Shown: in pieces, positions 46,129 to 55,264 of the stretch | Position numbering within the stretch: position 1 is the first letter of the stretch | Layout of the letters: the number at the start of each line of letters is the position of its first letter | Assembly (NCBI RefSeq): GCF_002269505.1 | Contig: NZ_NQKQ01000008.1 | Coordinates: 1 to 64,000, forward strand | From: Pseudomonas fragi | GTDB taxonomy: Bacteria; Pseudomonadota; Gammaproteobacteria; Pseudomonadales; Pseudomonadaceae | DNA length: 64,000 nucleotides | Direction of reading: 5' to 3' | Position numbers and translations under genes: made by a program | The notes under the pieces: generated by a model | Database searches by the model: none | The model's input: only the letters and a program-made list of their open reading frames with translations | Told to the model about the DNA's origin: nothing

Positions 46129-47055
46129 TTAAATGCCCCACGCGAAAGGATCTTTTTCGTCGATCAGCAGCATGCTGTCGGCAGTCATAAAGGCCTGGCC
46201 GGTAATGAACGGGCGAATGCGCTCGCCTTCCCATTGAAAGCTGCCGACAAACTGGCTGGCGGTGATGCTGGCTTGTACCCAGGGCTGGCCGGCAGCGAGT
46301 TTGCCGTCGGCCGCCAGGCACGCCAGTTTGGCGCTGGTGCCAGTGCCGCAGGGTGAGCGGTCATAGGCCTTGCCCGGGCACATGACGAAGTTGCGGCTAT
46401 CAGCCTGGTCGTCGTCGGCGAACAGTTCGATATGGTCGATCAGGGCACCGTCTTCACCGTGGATGCCCTGCGCCTCAAGGGCCTTGAGCATGGCCCAGGT
46501 GTATTCGGTCAGGGCTTCGACATTGTCCAGTTGCAGCGCCTTGCCATGGTCGCTGACCAGGAAGAACCAGTTGCCGCCCCAGGCAATATCCCCATGCACA
46601 CGGCCATGCCCCGGCACCTCAACGGCGACCTGCTGGCGGTAGCGGTAAGAGGGCACGTTGCCCACGGTGACTTTTCCGTCAGGATGCAGGGTGGCAGTGA
46701 CCGGGCCCACGGGGGTGTCGATCTTGTGCTCGCCGGTCTCGATCAGGCCCAGGTGATGCAGGGAGGCGATCAAGCCGATGGTGCCGTGCCCGCACATGCC
46801 CAGGTAACCGGCATTGTTGAAGAAGATCACGCCGCAGGTGGCATCTGCCGACACGGGCTCGCAGTACAGCGCGCCGACCAGTACATCGTTGCCACGGGGC
46901 TCCAGCAGGCAGGCCCGGCGCCATTGGTCATGCTGGTCGCGCAGGGCATCGCGTTGTTCGGCAATGCTGTGCCCGGCCAGTTGCGGAAAGCCTTTGAGCA
47001 CCAGGCGTGTGGGTTCGCCGCCGGTATGTGAATCAATGATATGGACTTGCTTCAT
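46129..47055 (-). CDS. lhpA: 4-hydroxyproline 2-epimerase
   Basis: A proline-racemase-family protein of 308 residues. The two catalytic cysteines that act as acid/base pair are both present: Cys88 in GMCGHG and Cys236 in SPCGTGT. That pairing indicates an epimerase rather than the Ser- or Thr-containing dehydratase relatives. It should convert trans-4-hydroxy-L-proline to cis-4-hydroxy-D-proline. AAGGGA lies before the ATG. It follows the permease gene after 54 bases. Confidence 0.92.
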   Translation of the reverse strand: MKQVHIIDSHTGGEPTRLVLKGFPQLAGHSIAEQRDALRDQHDQWRRACLLEPRGNDVLVGALYCEPVSADATCGVIFFNNAGYLGMCGHGTIGLIASLHHLGLIETGEHKIDTPVGPVTATLHPDGKVTVGNVPSYRYRQQVAVEVPGHGRVHGDIAWGGNWFFLVSDHGKALQLDNVEALTEYTWAMLKALEAQGIHGEDGALIDHIELFADDDQADSRNFVMCPGKAYDRSPCGTGTSAKLACLAADGKLAAGQPWVQASITASQFVGSFQWEGERIRPFITGQAFMTADSMLLIDEKDPFAWGI

Positions 47056-47109
47056 GAACTTATCCCTTGGTAGAGAGCAACGGCTGGGAGGACGGTGGCA
47101 AACGGTGGG

Positions 47110-48753
47110 TCAGGACGAAGTCGGTACAAATGTTCCGCTGGCATGGCGCGGTGACGTCTGGCTGGCCTGTTGCGGGGCGTCTTCGCTGTCCTCGTCGTCT
47201 TCCAGGCGGACCAGGTGCGCCGGCACGCCGGTGGCTGCTCCCCAGTAATAGATAGCCGTGGCGCAGGCGGCGACGACCAGGGTGTCGAAAGGGTGAGCCA
47301 GCACGCCCAGACCACCAAAGGTGCCGAGCTTGGACAACACGATGGTTACGGCGTAGAAGCCGATCAGCCACAAAGACGAACGTACTTGCTGACCCAGACT
47401 CAGGTGATTGGTCGGTACAAAGCGCGAGCACAGCAGGTACACCACGAACATCACGATTTGCAGGCCGAGCAGCCAGGACACGGTGTTCCAGCCCGACCAG
47501 TAAACAATCAGCGCCGCCACAATGAACGACAGCGGGCCCAGCACAGCCATCCACTTGACGCGGAACGGGCGTGGCATGTCGGGTGCGTTGCGGCGCAGGG
47601 CGGCCACGGACACCGGGGCCACGGCGTAGCTCAATACCAGCGCGGCGGAAACCACGTTGATCAGCGCTTCCCAGGACGGGAACGGCAGGGTCCAGAACAC
47701 CGACAGGCCAAAGGTCAGCCACAGCGCCGGGCGCGGAATGCCGGATTTTGCATCGATGCGGGTGAACACTTTGAAGAAGGTGCCGGTTTGTGCCCAGCCA
47801 TAGATCACCCGTGGCGTGGCGTTCATGTAGATGTTGCCGCAGCCGCTTGGCGAGATCACGGCATCGGCCACCACCAGATAAGCCAGCCAGCCCACACCCA
47901 GGGCCAGGGCGATATCGCGATAGGGCAGGGCCAGCTCCTTGGTCACGCCGGCCCAGCCGTTGGCCAGCATCTCGGTTGGCACACCGCCGAGGAAGGCGAC
48001 TTGCAACAGCACATAAATAACGGTCGACAGCAGCACCGACAGGATCAGGGCAATCGGGATGGTGCGTTGCGGGTTCTTGACTTCACTGGCCACCGAAATG
48101 ATCGGGGTCAGGCCCAGGTAGGCGAAAATGATGCCGCCTGCAGAGACGGCCATTTGCACGCCCGACAGGCCAAAGGGAGCGAAGCCCTGAGAGTAGAGGT
48201 TCTCCGGCTTGAAGAAAGTGAACAGCACGCCGATGACCAGCAGCGGCACGATGAACTTGAACACGCTGACCAGGTTGTTGGCCATGGCGAACGTCTTCAC
48301 GCTGCGATAGTTGAGCATGAAGAACAGGCACAACAGGCCGAACTGCAGGAGCCAGCCCAGGATCGAAGGGTCACTGGAGCCGGCCTTGGTCAGCTCGGGG
48401 AACCATGCCGCGGCGTATTGGCGAGCGGCGACCACTTCAATCGCCACCAGGCTGGAGAACGCGATCAGGGTGATAAAGCCCATCAAATACCCGAGCAACG
48501 GGCCGTGGGAGTAAACCGGGTAACGAATGACGCCACCGGCGCGCGGCAGGGCAGCACCCAGCTCGCAGTAAACGATGCCCAGCAACAGCACGGAAAAACC
48601 GCCCAGCAGCCAGGAAAAAATCCCTGCCGGGCCTGCGATTGCCGACACATGACTGGCTGCAAACAACCAGCCGGAACCGAAGATGGCACCCAGACCGATA
48701 AAAGTCAGGTCCATCAGTGAGAGCTGTTTCTTGAATTTGCCTTTACCTGACAT
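47110..48753 (-). CDS. APC-superfamily amino-acid permease, probable hydroxyproline uptake
   Basis: A 547-residue transporter of the APC family with about 12 membrane helices. The N-terminal helix motif (FIGLGAIFGSGWLFAASHV) is the substrate-binding region, and GGIIFAYLGLTPIISVASE lies in helix 6. The C-terminal cytoplasmic tail is long and acidic/serine-rich (RLEDDEDSEDAPQQ). It is first in the operon, directly upstream of the epimerase, so hydroxyproline or proline-betaine-like transport is inferred from position, not from sequence. Confidence 0.88.
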   Translation of the reverse strand: MSGKGKFKKQLSLMDLTFIGLGAIFGSGWLFAASHVSAIAGPAGIFSWLLGGFSVLLLGIVYCELGAALPRAGGVIRYPVYSHGPLLGYLMGFITLIAFSSLVAIEVVAARQYAAAWFPELTKAGSSDPSILGWLLQFGLLCLFFMLNYRSVKTFAMANNLVSVFKFIVPLLVIGVLFTFFKPENLYSQGFAPFGLSGVQMAVSAGGIIFAYLGLTPIISVASEVKNPQRTIPIALILSVLLSTVIYVLLQVAFLGGVPTEMLANGWAGVTKELALPYRDIALALGVGWLAYLVVADAVISPSGCGNIYMNATPRVIYGWAQTGTFFKVFTRIDAKSGIPRPALWLTFGLSVFWTLPFPSWEALINVVSAALVLSYAVAPVSVAALRRNAPDMPRPFRVKWMAVLGPLSFIVAALIVYWSGWNTVSWLLGLQIVMFVVYLLCSRFVPTNHLSLGQQVRSSLWLIGFYAVTIVLSKLGTFGGLGVLAHPFDTLVVAACATAIYYWGAATGVPAHLVRLEDDEDSEDAPQQASQTSPRHASGTFVPTSS

Positions 48754-48801
48754 GGCGTCGCCTTTTTGTGAGTTATTGGTTAGGCAGGTGTGATGTCATT
48801 T

Positions 48802-48838
48802 GCCATTGCGCCGACAGGGTTGGCGGGTGTGCAATGGC
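48802..48838. promoter_or_regulatory. Inverted repeat in the divergent permease/regulator intergenic region
   Basis: GCCATTGC (48802-48809) and GCAATGGC (48831-48838) form perfect 8-base arms 21 bases apart, between the divergent permease and AraC-type regulator genes. It is a plausible regulator target, although AraC proteins often use direct repeats. No other candidate operator stands out in this gap. Confidence 0.3.
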
Positions 48839-48955
48839 GCTAGATTGAACGTCGGGGAAAGTTTGCGATTGATCATTTCCATTGATGCCGATGACGAAAT
48901 CAGCACAATGGACCCAGGCGGCCGATGCCTGGTCTGTGGTGGGAGAGTGAGTGTG

Positions 48956-49729
48956 ATGACGCAGAATGCTTTTGCAATGCTGGGCCAGGGCGGCGAGCTG
49001 AGCCGCCCCGAGAGCCTTGAGCAGTTGCTCTCGGGGGTAGCGCTGTTGCTGCCGATGCTTGATGCCATCCCCAATGCCGCGATCTTTATCAAGGACATTG
49101 CTGCGCGCTATGTGCTGGCCAACCGCACCTTGGTACAACGCTGCGGCCTCAAGCAGTTGCAACCCCTGCTGGGCAAAACCAGCGCCGAGGTATTCCCCGC
49201 GCAGTTGGGGCCGGGCTATACCGAGCAGGATCGGCAGGTGCTGGAACAGGGGCTGGTGCTTGAAGACCAGCTGGAGCTGCACCTGTACGGGACTCGGGAG
49301 CCTGGCTGGTGCCTGACCCACAAGCGCCCGCTGTACAATCGCCAGGGCGAGATCATCGGCCTGGCCGGGATCTCCGTGGACCTGCAATCAGCCAGCGATA
49401 CCCACCCGGCGTACCAGCGGTTGGCGGCGGTGGACGAGCACATTCGTACGCATTTCAACCGCCGCGTAACCTTGGCTGAATTGACCCGTATCGCCGGGAT
49501 TTCCGTGGCGCAACTGGAGCGCTACTGCAAGCGGGTGTTTCACCTCACACCACGGCAGATGATCCAGAAAGTACGACTGGAACACGCCCATCGCCTGTTG
49601 CTGAGTGATATCCCTATTACTGAAGTTGCCCTGCAATGTGGTTACACCGACCACAGTGCGTTCACCCGCCAGTTCAAGGCACTGACCGGTTTTACCCCGC
49701 GCCAGTATCGTCAGGCCACGGCACAGTGA
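48956..49729 (+). CDS. AraC-family regulator with N-terminal PAS domain
   Basis: A regulator of about 257 residues. The first ~130 residues look like a PAS domain (IPNAAIFIKDIAARYVLANR; YNRQGEIIGLAGISVDLQ), which could sense a small ligand or redox state. The C-terminal part is the AraC double helix-turn-helix (LAELTRIAGISVAQLERYC; EVALQCGYTDHSAFTRQF). I prefer the ATG at 48956; a longer in-frame reading from 48800 covers the candidate operator. It is divergent from the hydroxyproline operon and probably activates it. Confidence 0.86.
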   Translation: MTQNAFAMLGQGGELSRPESLEQLLSGVALLLPMLDAIPNAAIFIKDIAARYVLANRTLVQRCGLKQLQPLLGKTSAEVFPAQLGPGYTEQDRQVLEQGLVLEDQLELHLYGTREPGWCLTHKRPLYNRQGEIIGLAGISVDLQSASDTHPAYQRLAAVDEHIRTHFNRRVTLAELTRIAGISVAQLERYCKRVFHLTPRQMIQKVRLEHAHRLLLSDIPITEVALQCGYTDHSAFTRQFKALTGFTPRQYRQATAQ

Positions 49730-49837
49730 GAGTGTCGCCGCGCTTGTGATTTTTTATCGGCGCTCATATGTATTTCGTCGCGCCGGGGTGTTAAGAGTCT
49801 GCCCTGGCCAATGCAACCTGCTGGAGAACGACCGCGA

Positions 49838-50314
49838 GTGAGTACCAACATCATCACCAGGCAAGGCCATGAAGCCCTGAAGCAGGAGCTTGACTACCTG
49901 TGGCGGGAAAAGCGCCCGGATACCACACGCAAGGTGACCTGGGCAGCATCACTGGGTGATCGCAGCGAAAACGCTGACTACCAGTACAACAAGAAGTTGC
50001 TGCGCGAGATCGACCGGCGGGTGCGCTACCTGCGCAAGCGCCTGGAAGATGTGCGGGTAGTTGATTATTCGCCCGAACAGGAAGGACGGGTGTTTTTTGG
50101 TGCCTGGGTCGAAATCGAAAACGAGGCCGGGGACGTCAAGAAATTCCGCATTGTGGGTTACGACGAAATCTACGGCCGCAACGATTACATCTCCATCGAC
50201 TCACCGATGGCCCGTGCGCTGTTGAAAAAACAGGTGGGGGATGAGGCCGTGGTGCAGACCCCGAGCGGGGAAGTGCTGTGGTGGATCAACGAGATTTATT
50301 ACGAAAAAAGCTAG
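49838..50314 (+). CDS. greB: Transcription elongation factor GreB
   Basis: GreB rescues backtracked RNA polymerase by stimulating transcript cleavage. The 158-residue protein matches GreB length and has the coiled-coil N-terminal domain with the paired acidic tip (DRSENADYQYNKK) and the C-terminal FKBP-like domain (VGYDEIYGRNDYISIDSPM). I chose the GTG at 49838, with GGAG 11 bases upstream, because it restores the family N-terminus; the ATG at 49811 adds nine residues. After its stop the 570-bp repeat element begins. Confidence 0.93.
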   Translation: MSTNIITRQGHEALKQELDYLWREKRPDTTRKVTWAASLGDRSENADYQYNKKLLREIDRRVRYLRKRLEDVRVVDYSPEQEGRVFFGAWVEIENEAGDVKKFRIVGYDEIYGRNDYISIDSPMARALLKKQVGDEAVVQTPSGEVLWWINEIYYEKS

Positions 50315-51011
50315 CGTAAACCTGTACAAAACTTGTAGCCGCTGCAGGGTTTAACTGGTGTACCGCGTACATATCCGGCATCTGCGTTTAACTGGAATAT
50401 TGGTTTCGCCCTTACGGCGAGGCACTTGTGCGCCGTGTACGGACCGGACACATGGTTGACGGGTGTGCGGGGACATGGTGGACACTTTTAGGGACTGTTA
50501 TGGGTATTCCGGTTGCCAGGACACTCCCGTGCCGACAGCAAAAACCAACATAGAACCTTGCACCAAACCGAACGCAGCCTTCGTTCCTCGGCAGCGACTA
50601 CAGAGATTGCGCAGCACACACTTACGCCAACAGGCCGGCCGGTCGGCCGCCTAGTGGCGCACTGCTTTTGATCTGCCAGCCCTCCCGGGAGGCCGAGAGG
50701 AGGTTCTGTGGAGTGGGTCGACCGACATGGATGCCGGGAGAGCCGCGATGGGCCATGGATGGCCCGTGGCGGCGTGCCCACGGAGCAGAGCCGGAGCGAG
50801 GGAACCTGAGCGCAGCGAAGGCCGTACGATGGGGCGAAAGCGTTTTGGTTACTTTGCCGCTTTTGCAAAGTGACTCGCTGTAAGAGCGAAACCAATATTC
50901 CAGTTAAACGCAGATGCCGGATATGTACGCGGCGTAACAGTTGAATCCCAAAACGACGATCGCAGCCTCGCTGCGCTCCTCAGCGGCTACAAAAGCTCGG
51001 GCGAGGGCATC
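50315..51011. other. Non-coding interval between greB and the ABC permease gene
   Basis: This 697-base gap is filled by the inverted-repeat element (50363-50932) and REP fragments: GTAGCCGCTG at 50336, a type-B half at 50577-50603, and CTCAGCGGCTAC near 50981-50993. The flanking REP pieces are complementary, as if the element had inserted into a palindrome. The ORFs that can be read inside are repeat-like and not convincing genes. Confidence 0.6.
50363..50932. mobile_element. 570-bp element with 65-base terminal inverted repeats, MITE-like
   Basis: The left end (50363-50427) and right end (50868-50932) are inverted copies over 65 bases with three mismatches, starting CCGCGTACATATCCGGCATC. 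Weaker complementarity continues outward (GGGTTTAACTGG against a GTAACAGTTGAATCCC-like flank). The interior codes no transposase. It contains a stretch with GGACATGGTGGACAC near 50473-50489 that looks like an insertion-sequence end, and a lone type-B REP half. It is best read as a non-autonomous, miniature inverted-repeat element, probably multi-copy in this genus. Confidence 0.65.
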
Positions 51012-53516
51012 TCAACCCTCGCGCAGCACCGTCAACGGGCTGGCATTCAGCGCCCGGCGTGTACCGAATACCCCCGCACCGCCAACCATCACCGCGCCCA
51101 GCACGGGCAACAACAGTAACCACGGATGCGGATGCCACGGCAAGTCAAAGGCAAAACGGTACAGCACCAGGCTGACCAGTTCGGCCCCCAGCGCCGCCAG
51201 CAGGCCGCTGGTGGCGCCCAGCAGGCCGAACTCGATGCGCCGTGCCTTCACCAGCAGTTGCCGCTCGGCCCCCAGCGCGCGTAGCAAGGCGCCCTGACGA
51301 ATGCGTTCGTCCAGCGTGGATTGCAGGCCGGAAAACAGCACCGCCATGCCCGCCGCAAGGACGAACAACAGCACGTATTCCACGGCGATGGTCACCTGCG
51401 CCAGGATGCTGCGTAACTGCTCAAGCAGGGCATCGATGGGCAGGATGGTCACAGCCGGGAAGCGCCGCGACAGCTCGATGATTTCCTTGTCGTGACCCGG
51501 TGCCAGGTAAAAGCTGGTGAGCCAGGTGGCTGGCAGGTCCTGCAAGGTTCCAGGCTGGAAAATCATGAAGAAGTTGGGCTGGAAGTTATCCCAGTTGATG
51601 CTGCGCAAGCTGGTGACCCGAGCTTCGCGATTGACCCCGGCAATGGTGAAGGTCATCAGGTCACCCAGCTTCAGCTTGAGGCTTTCGGCGACCTTGGCTT
51701 CAACCGAAACCCCTGGCACGTCTGCGGCAGGTTGCTGGCTCCACCAACTGCCTGCGGTGATTTGATTTTCAGCGGGCAGGTCAGCGGCCCAGGTCAGGCT
51801 CAGGTCGCGCTGGATGGCCCGGTCGCCACTGGAGTCCTTGCTGACGATATCTTGCACCGGCTGGCCGTTGATGCTGATCAGGCGCCCCGGAATCACCGGG
51901 TACAGCGGCGCGGCCCGGGCCTGAAGGGTCATCAGGTGGGCACCAAAAGCTTCTTTGTCGGCCGGCAGGATATTAAGCGCAAAGTAGTTGGGTGCGTCCT
52001 TGGGCAGCTGGTTTTGCCAGGTGTCGAGCAACTCGCCGCGCAGCAGGGCGATCAGGGCCATCGACAGCAGGATCAGGCCAAAGGCCAGGGCCTGGCCCGC
52101 CGCGGCCAGGGGATGGCGCAGCAACTGGCCCAGCCCCAGGCGCCAGGGCAGTGAGGCGCGGGCCAGCAGGCGGCGCAGACTTTGCAGGCCCAGCAGCAGG
52201 ATACCGCCAAGCACCACGGCGGCAATCACGCCACCGCCGAGCAGGGCGAAGGTCAGCACCAGGTCCAGGCTCATGCGCCACATGATCAGGCCCAGTGCCA
52301 GCAGGGCTGCGCCGTAGACGGTCCAGGTACTGGCCGGAATCGGCAGCATGTCGCGGCGTAACACCCGCAATGGCGGTACGCGGCCCAGTGCTGCGAGTGG
52401 CGGCAAGGCGAAACCTGCCAGCGCCACCAGCCCGGTGCCCATCCCGGCGATCGCCGGCATCAGCCCGCCGGGCGGTACGTCAGCGGGCAGCAGGTCATGC
52501 AGCAGGGCGAACAGGCCAAGCTGCGCGAGCCAGCCCAACAGGGCGCCGGCAAGGCTGGCCAGCAGCCCAAGTACTGCCAGTTGCAGGGTGAACAGTAACA
52601 GGGCTTCACGCCGTGACAGGCCCAGACAGCGGAGCAGGGCACTGGCATCGAAGCGGCGACTGGCAAAGCGGGTAGCAGACAGGGCCACGGCCACGCCCGC
52701 TAGCAGCACTGCCACCAGGCTGGCCATGTTCAGGTAGCGCTCGGCCTTGCCCAGCGCACCGCCGATTTGCTGATTGCCGTCACGGCCGTCGAGGAGGCGC
52801 TGGTTGGCGTCCAGGCCGGGCTTGACCACCTGGCGATAGGATTCAAGCGCCGGGGCGTTTCCACGCCACAGCTCGCGGTAGGTGACCCTGCTCCCCGGTT
52901 GTACGATGCCGGTGGCAGCCAGGTCGTCCAGATTGATCAGCACCCGCGGGGTCAGGCTGTAAAGGTTGCCGGCACGATCGGGTTCATAAGTCAGCACGCG
53001 GGTGATGCGCACGGTTTTTGAGCCGACATCGATTTCATCGCCGACCTTGAGGTCCAGCGCGGTCAGCAGGCGGGCTTCGGCCCAGGCCTCACCGGGTTTG
53101 GGGCCGCCCCCAGGTTGTTCCTCGGCATAGGGCTGCGGGGCGCTTTTCAGTTCGCCGCGCAACGGGTAGGCATCGTCTGCCGCCTTGATGCTGGAGAGCT
53201 GGATGCCATTGTCGGTGGCAATCACGCTGGCGAACTCGACCACGCGGGCGTGTTCGAGGCCCAGGTCATTGCCGACCTTGATTTGTTCTTCCCGCGCCGG
53301 GGCGCTGCCATCGAGCACCAGGTCGGCACCGAGGAACTCAGTGGCGCGCAACAACATCGCGCCATTAAGACGGGCACCGAAGTAACCGATGGCAGTGCTG
53401 GCGGCCACGGCGACCAGCAGGGCGAAGAACAGCACGCGCAGCTCGCCGGCGCGGGCATCGCGCAGCAATTGGCGTACGGCCAGACTTAGCATGCGCAACA
53501 GCGGCAGACGTGCCAT
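51012..53516 (-). CDS. ABC transporter permease, FtsX-like (YbbP type)
   Basis: An 834-residue permease with about ten membrane helices in two FtsX-like blocks, each with a large periplasmic domain between helices 1 and 2 (for example LDLKVGDEIDVGSKTVRITR). The end reads LFSGLQSTLDERIRQGALLRALGAERQLL. Fused double-FtsX permeases of this size pair with LolD/YbbA-like ATPases. The ATG overlaps the TGA of the upstream ATPase gene (53516-53518). The substrate is not known. Confidence 0.9.
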   Translation of the reverse strand: MARLPLLRMLSLAVRQLLRDARAGELRVLFFALLVAVAASTAIGYFGARLNGAMLLRATEFLGADLVLDGSAPAREEQIKVGNDLGLEHARVVEFASVIATDNGIQLSSIKAADDAYPLRGELKSAPQPYAEEQPGGGPKPGEAWAEARLLTALDLKVGDEIDVGSKTVRITRVLTYEPDRAGNLYSLTPRVLINLDDLAATGIVQPGSRVTYRELWRGNAPALESYRQVVKPGLDANQRLLDGRDGNQQIGGALGKAERYLNMASLVAVLLAGVAVALSATRFASRRFDASALLRCLGLSRREALLLFTLQLAVLGLLASLAGALLGWLAQLGLFALLHDLLPADVPPGGLMPAIAGMGTGLVALAGFALPPLAALGRVPPLRVLRRDMLPIPASTWTVYGAALLALGLIMWRMSLDLVLTFALLGGGVIAAVVLGGILLLGLQSLRRLLARASLPWRLGLGQLLRHPLAAAGQALAFGLILLSMALIALLRGELLDTWQNQLPKDAPNYFALNILPADKEAFGAHLMTLQARAAPLYPVIPGRLISINGQPVQDIVSKDSSGDRAIQRDLSLTWAADLPAENQITAGSWWSQQPAADVPGVSVEAKVAESLKLKLGDLMTFTIAGVNREARVTSLRSINWDNFQPNFFMIFQPGTLQDLPATWLTSFYLAPGHDKEIIELSRRFPAVTILPIDALLEQLRSILAQVTIAVEYVLLFVLAAGMAVLFSGLQSTLDERIRQGALLRALGAERQLLVKARRIEFGLLGATSGLLAALGAELVSLVLYRFAFDLPWHPHPWLLLLPVLGAVMVGGAGVFGTRRALNASPLTVLREG

Positions 53517-54199
53517 CAGGGCTCCAGAGGGCCGACCAGATGGCCAGCTTCAAGACGGATCAGGCGCCGGCAACGATGGGCCAGGCGTTCGTCATGGGTC
53601 ACCAGCACCAGGGTGGTGCCGTTTTCCTTGTTCAGTTCAAAAAGCAGATCGGTGATGCGCTCGCCGGTGTGGCTGTCCAGGTTGCCGGTGGGTTCATCGG
53701 CGAACAGCACGTCGGGATTGGCGGCAAAAGCCCGGGCAATGGCGACGCGCTGCTGCTCGCCGCCGGACAGCTGGCGCGGTGAGTGGCTCAGGCGCTGGCC
53801 CAGACCAACGCGTTCAAGCAGGTGGCGGGCATGCTCGCGGGCATCCTTGCGGCCATCCAGCTCCAACGGCAGCATGACGTTTTCCAGGGCATTAAGGCTG
53901 TCGAGCAACTGGAACGACTGAAACACGAAGCCTACATGCTCAGCCCGCACCCGGGCGCGCTGGTCTTCATCGAGGGTGCTCAGGGCCCGGCCAGCCAAAA
54001 TCACTTCGCCCTGGCTGGGCAGGTCGAGGCCGGCCAGCAGGCCCAGCAATGTCGATTTGCCTGAACCGGAGGCACCGACAATCGCCAGGCTGTCGCCCTT
54101 GCTCAGTTCGAGGCTCAGGGGGTGCAGGATGGTTAACTCGCCTTCCGCGCTGGGAACCACTTTGCTAAGGTTCTGCGCGGTGAGAATACTTTCGCCCAT
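53516..54199 (-). CDS. ABC transporter ATPase (YbbA type)
   Basis: A 227-residue ATPase of the LolD/YbbA branch. Walker A is GASGSGKST, the signature motif LSGGEQQRVAIARA, and Walker B VLFADEPTGNLD, with the switch His in VTHDE. It powers the FtsX-like permease encoded immediately downstream, with overlapping stop and start. It is divergent from tesA, whose ATG lies only 11 bases beyond this ATG (54199 and 54210), so each promoter lies inside the other gene. I used the ATG at 54199, in line with the family N-terminus. Confidence 0.93.
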   Translation of the reverse strand: MGESILTAQNLSKVVPSAEGELTILHPLSLELSKGDSLAIVGASGSGKSTLLGLLAGLDLPSQGEVILAGRALSTLDEDQRARVRAEHVGFVFQSFQLLDSLNALENVMLPLELDGRKDAREHARHLLERVGLGQRLSHSPRQLSGGEQQRVAIARAFAANPDVLFADEPTGNLDSHTGERITDLLFELNKENGTTLVLVTHDERLAHRCRRLIRLEAGHLVGPLEP

Positions 54200-54209
54200 G
54201 GAGAATCCA

Positions 54210-54815
54210 ATGCGTGTGTGGTTATTAAGTGCTGCTCTGGCCCTGATGTGCATGGCACAGACGGCAACGGCGGGAACAATCTTGATCGTCGGCGATAGTA
54301 TCAGCGCGGCTTTCGGCCTGGATACCCGTCTGGGATGGGTGTCTTTGCTCGAACAGCGGCTCAGGGAGCAAGGCTACGACGACAAGGTGGTCAATGCTTC
54401 GATCAGTGGCGACACCAGCGCCGGAGGGCTGGCGCGGTTGCCTGCGCTGCTTGCAGAGCATAAACCGGATGTAGTGATTGTCGAGTTGGGCGGCAACGAT
54501 GGCCTGCGTGGACAGTTGCCAGCGCAATTGAAACAAAATCTTGCAGGGATGATTGATGCCTCGCAGCAGGCGGGTGCCAAGGTGCTACTGCTTGGGATGC
54601 AATTGCCGCCCAATTATGGTGCGCGTTACACCCAGGCATTTGCTGCGGTGTACAGCGAACTGGGCAAGGAAAAAGACGTTGCCCTGGTGCCGTTTTTGCT
54701 TGAAGGCGTGGGTGGCAAACCCGAGCTGATGCAGGCCGATCGCATCCACCCGGCGGTCGGGGCGCAGGGGCTTTTGCTGGATAATGTGTGGCCGGCGCTA
54801 AAACCCCTGCTTTGA
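54210..54815 (+). CDS. tesA: Arylesterase / lysophospholipase, GDSL type
   Basis: A periplasmic SGNH hydrolase of 201 residues, with signal peptide (LALMCMAQTATA). The catalytic blocks are GDSIS (Ser), GGND (Asn, oxyanion) and DRIHP (Asp and His). TesA hydrolyses acyl-CoA, arylesters and lysophospholipids. GGAG lies seven bases before the ATG, within the start region of the divergent ATPase gene. Pairing of tesA with this exporter is a common arrangement. Confidence 0.93.
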   Translation: MRVWLLSAALALMCMAQTATAGTILIVGDSISAAFGLDTRLGWVSLLEQRLREQGYDDKVVNASISGDTSAGGLARLPALLAEHKPDVVIVELGGNDGLRGQLPAQLKQNLAGMIDASQQAGAKVLLLGMQLPPNYGARYTQAFAAVYSELGKEKDVALVPFLLEGVGGKPELMQADRIHPAVGAQGLLLDNVWPALKPLL

Positions 54816-54873
54816 TGCTTTTCTACGGCCAGTGTTTCGGCTAAGGTGGCGCCCCCCCGATTTGGAGCCCCCG

Positions 54874-55167
54874 ATGTCGCGTCCTGCCTGGTCTTTATAT
54901 GCCTATCAACTGATCGAGCCCGATGAGCAGCTCGATCTGTTCGCCTGCCAGGAGGTACGGGTGCATCTGGTGACGCGTCAACTGGAGCTGGGCGGCACCA
55001 TTGACCGCACGTTGTGTGGCTCTTTGCTGCCCGCGCAACCGCGTTGGTCGGATGTCACCCGCAAGGTGTTTCAGGACCACCGGTTATGCCCGCTTTGCCG
55101 GGCAATCATCGAGTCGCAGCGCCGGGGCACAGAGCCAATCTGGCCAGAGCTGCGCTTTGAACTATGA
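54874..55167 (+). CDS. Hypothetical protein, 97 aa, possible zinc ribbon
   Basis: This small protein has a Cys in RTLCGSLL and the pair CPLC in RLCPLCRAII, with His nearby (QDHRLC), so a metal-binding site is possible. No family is recognised. The ATG at 54874 follows TTTGGAG; the longer in-frame reading from 54832 lacks support. It lies between tesA and an L,D-transpeptidase gene. Confidence 0.68.
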   Translation: MSRPAWSLYAYQLIEPDEQLDLFACQEVRVHLVTRQLELGGTIDRTLCGSLLPAQPRWSDVTRKVFQDHRLCPLCRAIIESQRRGTEPIWPELRFEL

Positions 55168-55264
55168 TCTTGGTTGTTTGATGCCCTGACCGCCTCACGT
55201 TCCCCGTGGGCGCGGTGTACACTCCCTTTTTTGTCCCCCGTTGATTATGCGAAGGATGTTCCGG

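Noticed and set aside
47170..48720. 516-codon plus-strand reading opposite the amino-acid permease
   Set aside because: It is rich in Gln, His and Arg, as expected when reading antisense to a membrane protein.
50450..50500. Possible insertion-sequence end with GGACATGGTGGACAC
   Set aside because: It resembles the end of a known transposon group, but no transposase or second end is present, so it is not reported as an insertion sequence.
50488..50895. 135-codon minus-strand ORF within the 570-bp element
   Set aside because: It is a reading through a repeated element, with Arg/Ser/Pro-rich composition and no ribosome binding site that I can see.
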